64,000 nucleotides of DNA from assembly GCA_039621445.1 (NCBI GenBank), contig CP154956.1, positions 15,231,508 through 15,295,507 of the forward strand, written 5' to 3'. Shown here in pieces: positions 11,050-20,800 of this stretch (positions are counted from its first letter, which is position 1; the number at the start of each line of letters is the position of its first letter). Below the pieces are notes generated by a model. The model was not told the origin of the DNA. It was given only the letters and a program-made list of their open reading frames with translations, and made no database searches. Made by a program: the position numbers and the translations under genes. This DNA comes from Euglena gracilis (lineage: Eukaryota; Euglenida; Euglenophyceae; Euglenales).

Positions 11050-11165
11050 GTGGTCCGGGGGGTGCACCAAGGCGCACGCCGCAGGGGGAGTCCAGCCGAG
11101 GCGGCACATGCGGACCAGTCGGCCCAAATATTTGACGATTTTTCGGGTCGAGATGGCAATATTTG
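11050..11165 (-). CDS. Candidate exon, unknown protein
   Basis: The minus strand reads ISTRKIVKYLGRLVRMCRLG and continues WTPPAACALVHPP, with higher GC than its surroundings. No clean AG acceptor lies directly upstream. It is on the same strand and 0.9 kb downstream of the 12.04-kb exon, so the two may belong together. It could also be a chance frame. Confidence 0.25.
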
Positions 11166-12041
11166 AAGGAAAAAAATAAGGGAAATCAGTACAATTGTTT
11201 TCAGGTCCATTTGGGGGGGGGTCAAAATTTTGTGGCCCCCTAGGCAGAGGAGGGAGGGAGGGGCACCAGCAGCATGGGTAATCAGTTTGTATTCAAACCA
11301 TACCATTGCTTAGCGACCCCGGGGGGGGGGGTCACTTTCCGCTCCGAAAAAACGAGTCAGTCACTTTTTCCGGCCAAGCCAGTCAGTCACTTTACCCCCC
11401 TCGGGGGGGGGGGTCGGCCACTCAAGAAAACCAGTCACTTTTTGGCCTTTCAAGGCCATTTTTGGCCAAAATTTTCTCCGGCGGCTGGCCTGCAGTAACC
11501 CCCCAAATGTTATAAGAGAAATTGGGTTCAATCACAACTTCCGGTGTGGAACCGGGGTAAATGTCCCCCGGTTCCATAATGGGGATTGTGATTGAACCCC
11601 AATTTATTCTTAAAACCGGCACCAGACATTCATTTAGTGTGGTACAAGGCATTTTTCTGGGGGGGAGGTACATTATGGGGGGGTACAATATGCAGACCCG
11701 TGAACCGTCAAAAAAAGACCTTAAATTTCCTTCATAAGGAAATTGGGGGGGTACATTATGGGGGGGTACAATATGGGGGGGGGGCATGGTATTTCTGGAC
11801 CAAAAGTAGCATATGCAAAATCCTAATTAGGATCTAAAGATGGAAGGAAGAACAACGTCATAGAAGTTTGACATGCCAAAAACACCCACAACCGCAACAC
11901 CCCTGTGCACGCCCGGCGTCCAACCCTGGGGGCCCTAGGTGGCGGGCGGGACAGGTGCCTCTTGAGACGGAGACATGGGAGCAGTGTCCCCTCCAGCTGG
12001 AGGGAGGGATGAGAGGCAGTTGAGGCATTGAAATGACATAC
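11166..12041. other. No gene seen; hairpins and ATTATGGGGG repeats
   Basis: GTCAGTCACTTT units repeat at 11,320-11,440 between G runs. Positions 11,519-11,605 form an inverted repeat (AATTGGGTTCAATCACAA with its complement). GGTACATTATGGGGG and TACAATATGGGGG units at 11,660-11,790 belong to the TA-insertion foldback family. Confidence 0.55.
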
Positions 12042-12170
12042 CTGGTAATTTCAATCACAGCTTCGCCGAATTGTGCCTGCCTAGGGAAACATCCCTTCCT
12101 GTGCGTCCAGAGGTCGATGGTAGCAAATAGCAAAATGCGGGTGATGTGTGCAAAAAAATTCCAAGTGAGT
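12042..12170 (-). CDS. Candidate internal exon, unknown protein
   Basis: The open segment reads HITRILLFATIDLWTHRKG and then PRQAQFGEAVIEIT, and ends at a canonical donor ACCAG|gtatgt (12,041/12,040 on the minus strand). The upstream limit is uncertain; an AG lies at the codons for THR. The donor quality and residue composition make a real exon likely, but the family is not recognised. Confidence 0.45.
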
Positions 12171-12454
12171 CGGTGAAAATCAGCTCAGGAGGTTAGTAGT
12201 TAGAGGAAATAGGTAACACCCATTTTCTGCGCTGGCCCTCATAGGCATGTTTGTGTCATTTGCAATGTTGTGGCGTTCTTTGGAGTGTTTGTTCCGAGCC
12301 GTGCCAAGCCATTTGCGTCCCGCAAGGTGGCGTGTTCGCGCCTTCACGGCGTGGTTAATGGGTCTGTCTTTCGGTGTTGGTATTTTCATCCCCTTGGTTG
12401 CCAAAATTTTTTGATCCCGAAGGGGGTGGTGTCACTCATGGAGGGGGTGTCATT

Positions 12455-13035
12455 TGCGGGCCCGGGGTCACTTGGTACCCTAACGTTGCACGCAGCCCGA
12501 GATATGCTCGCGATCGTCGGATCGGCAAGAATCTGAGTCGAAATTTGTAGTAATTTTTAGTGATTTTTGGTTTAAGATGCTGAATAAACCTTACAGAAAA
12601 GCTTTTCTCTTTGAATCGACCACCTGAGGGGTCCTGGGGGGGTACCAGGGTTGTGAAATTAGGATTTCCCAGTGACAGAAGATAAGAGATCCAGGTGGCG
12701 TGGCTGAATTTGGTGGTGATCGCCAGTCGTCTGATGAAAAGAGCTTTCGATTGAGGGGTGCCTTTGTACCTGGACGATTGACACAGCCAGAAATACCCTC
12801 GCGATCGCCGGAATTTGGTGAAATGCAATGGCGTGAAATTGCAGATCAGTTGTCGGAGATTGGTCCTGGGAGTGTCCTTTGACCGAAGGTTGGGGACGCC
12901 GGTTCTGTCCTGAACCTGGCGTCTCTAAAACGCCGCTTTAAACAAGGGGGGGGGACGCCGGTTCTGTCCAAAACCCGGCGTCCGGAACGCTGGTTTTTGG
13001 ACAGAACCGGCGTCCGCCCCCCCCTTTTTTGTTGT
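12455..13035 (-). mobile_element. GCCGG-palindrome element, copy A (truncated)
   Basis: The interior from about 12,470 to 12,890 is a diverged inverse copy of the interiors at 17.16-17.73 kb and 30.02-30.59 kb. It ends with ACGCCGGTTCTGTCC modules and a TTTTTTGTTGTAG border that matches the CTACAAAAAA end of the family in reverse. The other end is missing. Frames through it read alike in all copies but contain stops and shifts, so it is treated as non-coding. Confidence 0.75.
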
Positions 13036-13357
13036 AGCTAGAACCAGGCTGGATAGGGACTGGAGGAACAACCTACCGTGCCCCCCCCCCCAGTTAGTCA
13101 CCCCCTTGGGAGGGGAATTTGGCCAAAGGAGACTAACAGGGGGTGGTGACTAACTTTATGCCCAAATTTCGCCCCCTGCCCCAATTCTTGGGGGTTTCAA
13201 GGTTGTTTTTGGGCATTCCAGGGCACTTTTCATGGATGGCAACCATAAAAAAAATTCCGATGGCCAAATTTCGTGGTTTTTTTAAGAAAAATATTTCCCT
13301 TCAAAAAATTTTTTTTGCCCGGGGCCCAAGGGTGACTAATAATAGGGGGGGTGACTA

Positions 13358-13515
13358 CCACCCCCCCCTTTATTGTCCCACCGACTTGCCCGCGGGAGGC
13401 CCGACCGGACAATAAAGGGGGGGGGTACCAAAGGATTTTCATTGGCTGGGCCAAAAAAAACCCCGTCGGCCGGGGCCCAGGGACAATAAAGGGGGGGGGA
13501 CAATAAAGGGGGGGG
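13358..13515. mobile_element. TA-insertion foldback element (CCACCCCCC ends)
   Basis: It begins CCACCCCCCC and TTTATTGTCCCACCGAC, repeats GGGACAATAAAGGGGG near the far end, and is flanked by TA at 13,356 and 13,516. The internal part (TACCAAAGGA, then CATTGG and GGGCCAAAAAA) is shared with the copies at 25,973-26,150 and 31,598-32,072. The right border may instead lie at 13,534. Confidence 0.65.
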
Positions 13516-14046
13516 TAACTGGGGGGGGGTATGGTACTTACTACCACACGTTCTAATGCACACGTGGCCTTCAGCCGGCTGGCCCGGCCTCCGGCCGGGC
13601 TGGACCCGACTTTATTTCATTCGACCCCCCGGGGGGGGGGGGGCAGCCCAAATTTGGGCTGCTGGCTGGATTTGAGGTGCTTGCTGGCTGGACCCCCCCG
13701 GGGGAGGGTACCCTCCGGCTTCGGAAATCCCCTGGTCACAAGAACCATGCCCCCCCTACGAAAAAATCATCCGATTTGGCCCCCTTGTGCAATTTCCAAG
13801 CAAAAGCCACCCGTCTCCCCCCCTTTTGGGTTGTCAAAAAGAAGAGGGAAAAAGCTGCAGGGGAAGGCTCCATGGCAAGCTGCCGTTATGATGTTTTGTA
13901 ACGGCGATGCAGAGCATCGCTTTGTGTCACAGTGAACTGCGGATGATGTCTTGTTGTGGCAGGCCGCGACGTTGACTCTGTGACGGCGATATGGAGCATT
14001 GCTTGTGTCAGGGTATACTGCAGACACTCTCTTGCACCTGCCAATA

Positions 14047-14637
14047 ACGTGACCCCCCCTATATGTCACCCACCCCAAAATGTCGCCCCCCCTTAGGGGG
14101 TGGTTCGGGTCACGGGGGGGGGGGTCACGGGGGGGTCACGGGGGGGTCACGGGGGGGGGGGTCACGGAGGGGAACACCACATTTTTGGTGGCAAAATTAG
14201 GAATCACCGAGTCGGAATAATTGGAGAAAAATTCCACAAATTAGGAATCCCCACACCTTAAATTGGGATTTTGATACCAAATTAGGAATCACCAAGCCCA
14301 AATTTGAAAAATTTACGCCTCAAAATTAGGAATCTGCCCCAGAATTTTATCAAATTAGGCATCACCAGCCAATATTTTTCCCGACAAAATTTCATTGAAA
14401 AGGGTCCTTGTTCGGGTCACGGGGGCGGGGGTCACGGGGGGTCACGGGGGGGGGGGGGGGTCACGGGGGGAACACCCCCTTAGGGGGGCGACAATTAGGG
14501 TTGGGGGTACCCATGGACCCATGGACATGTAGGGTAAATTGAGTAACCCCACTCCTAATTGTCACCCCCCCCCCTAATTGTCGCCAAGGGGGTCAAAACG
14601 CTCCCTGGGGGGTGCCATATAGGGGGGAGGGTCACGT
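14047..14637. mobile_element. TA-insertion element with ACGTGACCC ends
   Basis: Terminal inverted repeats ACGTGACCCCCCC and ACGTGACCCTCCC (right end read inverted) are flanked by TA at 14,045-14,046 and 14,638-14,639. The inside has repeated GGGTCACGGGG and ATTAGGAATC units. A related block without the same ends lies at 20,462-20,800. Confidence 0.7.
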
Positions 14638-14659
14638 TACTTATAAACTTTTTGGCAAC

Positions 14660-16190
14660 GGATGTGCGCCCTTCTTTCTCAGAAATTGGTTTCAATTCCA
14701 GGTCAACCCTTGTGCACATCCCGCACGGAGCTGTGGTGCAAGTCACCTCCACGTTTGTCACATTGCTTTGAAACTTCAATGCAACCCCAGCTGGTTAATT
14801 CCCCATGCTCTTTGGGCATTTCCGAAATCCGTCCTTTGTCCCTTGAAAAGAGGCGGGAAAGCTCATTGGCACAAGTGGGTTGTGAGGTGGCTGAGCGTGT
14901 CTGTACCTTCAGTGCCCAATTCGAGACAGTTGGGAGGAATCCTCCCTCCCAGACCTCCCATCCCCGGACACGGCTAGCTGCTTCACGTGAAGAAACACTG
15001 GAAACAGAAAGACTTCACCTGGGTTGGACATGGTGCCTGTCATGTCCTCACCTCTGATGGCGTGCAAAACTCAATCAATATCCATCAATTTTGGAGAAAT
15101 TGCATGCCCTTCACCCTCAAGAGGAGCCACCTGGCTTTGGGCGTGGGACCCCACCAATCAGCTCCATTTCTCACGGGATGCTGAATCACTTTGGGACCGT
15201 ACGTTCATGCTCCCAAGCTCTCTGCCCCGCCCTTCTGGGATTCGCCCTGACCACTTATGGTGCATGCTTGCGGATGCCAGGCTCCCAAGCGGAGACCAAT
15301 TCACTGGCAATTGCCTATCAAAAGGGCCCAGACATGGCACCCATTTTGTCCTCCGCGACCCTGACCCCACTCTGTAAGTCTGGCCCCGCTGGTTTGGAAG
15401 ATGGGACACGCCCCATTGCGGCAGGTGAATGGTTGCGTCGGTTGGTGGCCAAGGTGCTCATGCATCATCCCAATCATTTCTCAATCTCTCAAGGACCTTT
15501 CACCGATACAAAGTGGAGTGGGCATTTGGAATGCCAAAAGAAAGAGGACCTTTGGGGTTTGTTGCAAATTGATATGAGCAATGCTTTCAACGGCATTTTC
15601 CGAAGCGGAGTCCTTGACAGTGTTCGGCGTAGGTGCCCCTCGGCAATTCCTTGGATCGAGAGTTGTTACGGCCACACTCTCACCCGTTCTGTGGGAAAAC
15701 AATCTTGTCACCAGCAAGAGACGCATAGCAAGGTGATCCATGTGGGCCAGCTCTTTTTGCTTGGGGCATGCAAGATGTGCTGGAAGATTTGGCCAGCTCT
15801 ATGGAATGGCAAGGCTGGCATCTCGACGATGATCACCTAATGGAGCCCTTTGCAACTACACTCAGCCATTGGTGTCCTCAGGCAAACATGGGCTCTCCGT
15901 GAACTTGGCAAAGTGCAACCTGTGGGGCCCAGCATGTACAGCCGGGAACTGTGCCCATTTTCCAGATGGCATCTCCTCAGACAATCCGTTGTGCCAGGTT
16001 CCCATTGATCCCTTTGTCAAAGACTCAGGTTTGAAAGTGCTTGGTGTGCCTTTATGCCACCCCGAAGGGGAAGCATTTGCACGTCACATGTGAGAAAGCA
16101 TGTTGATGCGTGCCAGCAGCTATCCAAACTCCCTCAGGTGCATCTGAAATTCACCATCTTACGTTTTTGTCTCACCCCAGTGGAAACACC
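14660..16190 (+). pseudogene. LINE-like reverse transcriptase, degenerate copy 1
   Basis: The conceptual product is spread over three forward frames. In order it shows ALWAFPKSVLCPLKRGGK, ALHPQEEPPG, RPIAAGEWLRRLVAKVLMHH, then LLQIDMSNAFNGIF (the RT motif-A region, D-x-x-NAFN), WHLDDDHLM at about 15,815-15,840 (motif C) and GLSVNLAKCNLWGP followed by GLKVLGVPL (thumb side). This order is that of non-LTR-type RT proteins. Frameshifts at several places and an abrupt end in the tandem repeats at 16.19 kb make it non-functional. An inverted paralogue lies at 16.60-18.79 kb. Endonuclease and RNase H domains were not seen. Confidence 0.75.
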
Positions 16191-16600
16191 AGGGATTTTG
16201 TTATTTTGGGGCCTTCGAACATTTGAGCAAAAAACGGGATTTGCCCCCCAAAACGGGTGGGTAACACAAGGGATTTTGTTTTTGGGGGGCCCTTGAAAAG
16301 TTGGGCAACAAAGGGATTTGCCTCCCAAAATGGGTGGGTAACACAAGGGATTTTGTTATTTTGGGGCCCTCGAACAGAACAAAGGGGGATTTGCCTCCCA
16401 AAACGGGTGGGTTACACAAGGGATTTGTCCCCCCAAAATGGGTGGGTAACACAAGGGATTTTGTAATTTTGGGGCCCTCGGGCAGTTGGGCAAGTTGGGC
16501 AACAAAGGGGATTTGCTCCCCAAGGGATTTTGCTATTTTGGGGCCCTCGAACAGTTGAGCAACAAAGGGGATCTGCCCCCCCCCCAAAACGGGCGGGCTA
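16190..16600. repeat. Tandem array of ACACAAGGGATTTTG units
   Basis: About five diverged copies of a 60-80 bp unit contain GGGTGGGTAACACAAGGG, then TTTTGGGGCCCTCGAAC and GTTGGGCAACAAAGGG. Single copies occur at about 6,890 and 26,340. The array separates the two convergent RT pseudogenes. Confidence 0.85.
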
Positions 16601-18790
16601 CATTCAAACATCACCTGCTGGTGCTTCTTGATTTTCTTTTGCACCTCACCACACTTGCATTGCTCCAGAACTGAACGAAGGGTGGCACTCGCCCTCACCA
16701 GAAGGATTTCCTCCAGATCTTGATCCAGTGACTGAAAGGAAGACACTGTCCAATGCTGAACCGCGGAGGAGGCTGTTGAACGCGTTGCTATTTGCAAAAG
16801 ACCCCAACGATCCTCCTTCTTGCGGAAGAGGTGGTCGGTCATCTGTTGCAGGCCAATTGCGGTGAGGCTACAGGCGTTGCGGACTCCTACACCGCTTTGC
16901 ATCGGACTAAGGTCTTTGAGGGTCTGCGTGATGGCTTGGTGGTGCATGAGTACCTTGGCCACTACTACAAAAAAGAGGTGGCGGACGCCGGTTCTGTCCA
17001 AAGCCCGGCGTTCCAAACGCCGGTTCCGTCTGAAGGACGTCCGAAGGACGGAACCGGCGTTTGGAACGCCGGGCTTTGGACAGAACCGGCGTCCGCCACC
17101 TCTTGTTTAAGCCGGCGTTTTAGAGACGCCGGGCTCAGGACAGAACCGGCGTCCCCAACCTTTGGCCAAAGGACACTCCCAGGACCAATCTCCGACCACT
17201 GATCTGCAATGTCACACCACTTTGCACTTCACCAAATTCCGGCGATCGCGAGGGTGTTTCTGGCTGTGTCAATCGTCAAGGTATAAAATCACCCCTCGAT
17301 CGAAAGCTCTTTTCATCAGACGACTGGCGATCACCACCAAATTCAGCCACGTCGCCTGGAGCTCTTATTTTCTGTCAGTGGGGAATCCTAATTTCACAAC
17401 TCTGGTGCCCCCCCCCCAAGGCCCTCAGGTCGTTGATTCGAAGAGGAAAAACGTTTCTGTAGGGTTTATTCAGCATCTTAAACCAAAAATCACTGAAAAT
17501 TACCACAAATTTCGACTCAGATTCTGGCCGATCCGACCATCGCGAGCGTATCTCGGGCTGCGTGCAACGTTAGGGTACCAAGTTACCCCTCGATTGAAAG
17601 CTCTTTTCAACAGACGACCAGCGGTGCTCATCAGATCTTTCCACGCTGCACGGTGCTCTATTTCCAAATCTGGGCCGATCTTCACGAGATTTGGATATCC
17701 ACCCCACTGGTCCCCAAATGGCAAAATTCATTGACCTTGATGGTTGAAACACTCATACCAGCACCTTAGGGCCAATTTTGGGCACTTTTGGTGACATTTT
17801 TAGGAATGAAAATCGGACGCCGGGCTTTGGACAGAACCGGCGTTCCTAACGCCGGGCTTTGGGACAGAACCGGCGTCCGGAAAGCCCGTGGGGGGGGACG
17901 CCAGTTCTGTCCCGAGCCCGGCGTCTCAAACGCCGGCTTAAGGCGTCTGAGGCACTCCCCTTTGGCGATTGGTGGAGTTCCCTCTCCGGCTGCGCCATTG
18001 CCGTTGCTTGGGGAGGGGGCCGCCTTCCGGAGCGGCGTGAGTGTGGCAGACAAAAGAATTGGTGCCATGTGAGGATGGACACCCTTTGAAATGCAGTCGC
18101 AAATAAAGAGATCCAAGGTTTCCAACAGGTCTTCTGCCCGGGAGCCGGGGAGGTCAACGAGCATGCTCCGCAGGTGGTCTGGCCGCAGGCCAGAGGGGCC
18201 ACAGCGGAGTCCTTTGGGAAAGAACAAATAGCCAAGGGCCACCGTCCTTTCACGCAGAGATTCCGCATCCCGGGGAAACTGAAATTTGTGGGAAGGGTCC
18301 CAAGGACCAAAAAAAAACCAGGAGGCTCCTCATGGGGATGGAGGGCCCGCAGTTGGGCTATCACAGTTGGGTCGGAAGAATCACGAACCCCATCGGAGGT
18401 CAGCACGCGGCTGGCCTTGGAGATCGCCCCATGTCCCACGAGAGTGCTCACGCGATTCCCCATTCGCTCGGTATCCGTGGCTTCTTCCCTTGCAGAAGCG
18501 GACCTAGTTCGCAGGGCTGGTGGCGGCAAGTCAGGCAATGCAGACACCTCCCAGCTTTCAACGACAGGCCGTTGGAGGTACAACCTCGCGCGCTCAGCGA
18601 CCTTGCGGCCGACCTGTGCCCAATTGGTCTTCCCACCGCGCTTTAGTGGGCAAAGTACTGCCTTTGGAAATGCCCAAAGATGGTGCAGGGTCCGCCAGCC
18701 AGGATTTGCATTGAAGTTCCGGAGGAGGGTGATGTAGATGCACGTGACCTGCACGACGGCACTCGGGTGATGTGGACCAACGTCGGCCGG
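16600..18790 (-). pseudogene. LINE-like reverse transcriptase, degenerate copy 2, interrupted by an insertion
   Basis: On the minus strand this parallels copy 1: HHLWAFPKAVLCPLKRGGK, then LVGHGAISKASRVLTSDG, LRALHPHEEPPG, GPSGLRPDHLRSML and PIAKGECLRRL. The frame is then cut by the 974-bp element at 16,965-17,938 and resumes with VAKVLMHHQ and NAFNSLLRGSALDSV. Copy 1 is uninterrupted at the same codons, which gives an empty-site reference. Frameshifts occur before and after the insertion. The N-terminal part is better preserved than in copy 1. The motif-C segment is lost at the tandem array. Confidence 0.77.
16965..17938 (+). mobile_element. GCCGG-palindrome element, copy B (full length)
   Basis: It runs from CTACAAAAAAGAGG to GCCGGCT with TA on both sides (16,963-16,964 and 17,939-17,940). 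Positions 16,975-17,030 and 17,047-17,102 form a perfect 56-bp stem with a 16-nt loop that is itself built around GGACGTCC. More GACGCCGGTTCTGTCC modules follow at the other end. The uninterrupted RT copy 1 shows the empty site. It has no convincing protein, so it is non-autonomous. Classical terminal inverted repeats are not evident. Confidence 0.8.
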
Positions 18791-18842
18791 GTGTCCAAAC
18801 CAATTTCTTCAAAAGAAGGTGACAAGGCGAGTCATGGCCAGT

Positions 18843-18950
18843 TTCCCCCCCCCCCCAGGACCCCCCCAGGACCCCACCCCCCCAGGACCCCCCCAGGACC
18901 CCCCCAGGACCCCCCCAGGACCCCCCCAGGACCCCCTCAGGACCCCCCAG
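18843..18950. repeat. CCCCCCAGGAC minisatellite
   Basis: Nine or so copies of an 11-bp C-rich unit occur in tandem. A second array of the same unit lies at 20,125-20,240. Confidence 0.93.
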
Positions 18951-19389
18951 CGAGTCATACCAAAACCAAATCAAAAGAAAATAACAAAACCCCTGTTTCA
19001 CGACAGGCTGACCCTATGCAGGGTGGACGGGTGATGCCTCAGTTGGGACGCACAACCATTCTCCAATTCGTACGTTGCAGTGTGCCACAGTCGTGCTCCT
19101 TGTCGTCGTTGAACTCAGCTTCCACCGGCAAGCAGCGCGCGGTGAACATCACACACCATGAGTGGTGGTGCTATTGTTTGTGGACCACCCGTCCGGGACA
19201 AGGCTGTCACGAGGCCTCGACAGCATGGCCTCCGCCCGCCTCCTCCACGAACACGCAGCCGGGCAGCCGGGACATCCAGTCCTGCCACCCCAGCAGGGCC
19301 AAGGAGATGGTTCGCTGGTACTACGACGGTGGTCTTCCGGGACTGATCAGTCGCTCGGTGAATCAACTCCCGTGGATCCAGAGCACAGG

Positions 19390-19480
19390 TGCCCCCATCC
19401 CCGTCCGGGTTTGAACCCGGGTCCCACGCATGGGCAACACAGCGGGGGACCACTTGGCCATGGTTGTATGTGCCGTTCAC
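19390..19480 (-). other. tRNA-like segment with A and B boxes, possible SINE head
   Basis: The minus strand contains TGGCCAAGTGG (fits TRGYNNARNNG) and, about 45 nt on, GTTCAAACC (fits GWTCRANNC), the spacing expected of an RNA polymerase III internal promoter. The T-arm around GGTTCAAACC can pair, but the acceptor stem does not close, so this is not a normal tRNA gene. A tRNA-derived SINE head or a decayed tRNA is the likely origin. A chance match inside coding DNA is possible. Confidence 0.35.
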
Positions 19481-19629
19481 TCCCCTTTCCGCCCCGGGCG
19501 GCGGTGGTGCCGTGCTTGTTGCGTCAGAAAGAAAGCAGGTCAGAAAACTCAGCTTAATCGTAATCCGGGTCCCGGCTGTTGCGGCAGACCCGTGCGATTT
19601 CGGCCTGGAGGCCCTTCCGGCCCCCCCGG

Positions 19630-20100
19630 ATGACCACCTTGGTCCCGGCAGGACAGGTGCCGAGACAGAAGAAACACCACTCCTCGGCGTTGCACAGGCC
19701 CCGCCACACGCCACAGTACCCACTGACCGTGGAGTTCCGGGCGCCTTCGGCGCCCGCTACCGGGGGGGGCTCCCGCCCCCCCCCCGGACCCCCCCGGGCT
19801 TCAAAATAACCTCATTGTGCAGCAAAATTTTTGCCAAAAAGGAGCAGGACCCCCCAAGACCCCCCGGATGACCACTTTGGCCCCGGCAGGTCAGGTGCCG
19901 AGAAAGGCAGAGAAAACGCCACTCCTCGGCGTCGCACATGCCCCCCCGCACGCCACAGTACCCACTGACCGTGGAGTTCCGGGCGCCTTCGGCGCCCGCT
20001 ACCGGGGGGCTCCCGCCCCCCCCCCCCCCCCCCCCCCCGGACCCCCCGGGCTTCAAAATAACCTCATCTTGTCCTGCAAAATTTTTGCCAAAAAAGTAGC
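19630..20100 (-). repeat. Tandem duplication of a ~235-bp unit carrying a Cys-rich reading segment
   Basis: Two adjacent units share the order CCTCGGCG(T)...CACAGTACCCACTGACC, then GGAGTTCCGG, GGCGCCTTCGGCGCC, a C/G block and GGGCTTCAAAATAACCTCA. On the minus strand each reads TVSGYCGV, then C-N/D-AEEW, with several cysteines. This could be a duplicated exon, but the two downstream frames diverge and no splice borders are clear. Confidence 0.7.
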
Positions 20101-20124
20101 AGGACACCCACAGAGACCACCCCA

Positions 20125-20240
20125 TGACCATCCCAGGACCCCCCCAACACCCCCCCCCCCCCAGGACCCCCCCAGGACCCCCCCAACGCCCCCCCAGGAC
20201 CCCCCCAGGACCCCCCCAGGACCCCCCCAGGACCCCCCCA
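20125..20240. repeat. CCCCCCAGGAC minisatellite, second array
   Basis: The unit is the same as at 18.85 kb, with a few length variants. Confidence 0.93.
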
Positions 20241-20461
20241 GCACTGAGTCCTGGGGGGGGGAAACTGGCCATAGTGAAGTGGGGGAGCCTTTACAGGCCC
20301 AAATACCGCAGCAGTGAAGGGGGCCTTTGTAGGCGCAAACAACAGCATGTCTAGGTGCAGCAAGACCACCACCAGTACCACCAGTACTTCAGTACTCAGT
20401 GGTGTAGAAACATTTTTTTCTCCGGGGGGCGAGATCCTGGGCCACAAGCGAAGTTTGCGCC

Positions 20462-20800
20462 GGCCATAGGGGGTGGTTCGGGTCACGGTGGGGGGGGGGG
20501 TTACGGGGGGAAAACCACATTTTCGGTGGCCAAAGAAGGAACCACCAAAAATATTTTTTTAGGAAAAATCCATAAAATTAGGAATCCCCACACCTGAATT
20601 TTGATTTTGGACACCAAATTAGGAATCACCATCCCCAGATTTGCAAAATTCATGCCACAAAAATTGAAATCTACCTGAAAATTTTATCAAATTAGGCATC
20701 ACCGGCCATTTTTTCCCAAAAAATTGGCCAAAAAGGGACTTAGGTCAGGTCACTGGGGGTCACGGGGGGGGGGGGTCACGGGGGGAACACCCCCATAAAC
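20462..20800. mobile_element. GGTCACGGGG / ATTAGGAATC repeat block
   Basis: The internal sequence parallels 14,100-14,470: GGTGGTTCGGGTCACGG, a G run, then ACCACATTTT and several ATTAGGAATC units, then GGTCACGGGG. It ends differently from the 14-kb copy, so it may be a deletion derivative. Confidence 0.55.

Noticed and set aside
17162-17734. Long plus-strand frame inside the GCCGG element, with similar frames in other copies
   Set aside because: Similarity is due to the repeat itself; stops and shifts differ among copies, frames read through palindromes, and no domain is recognisable.
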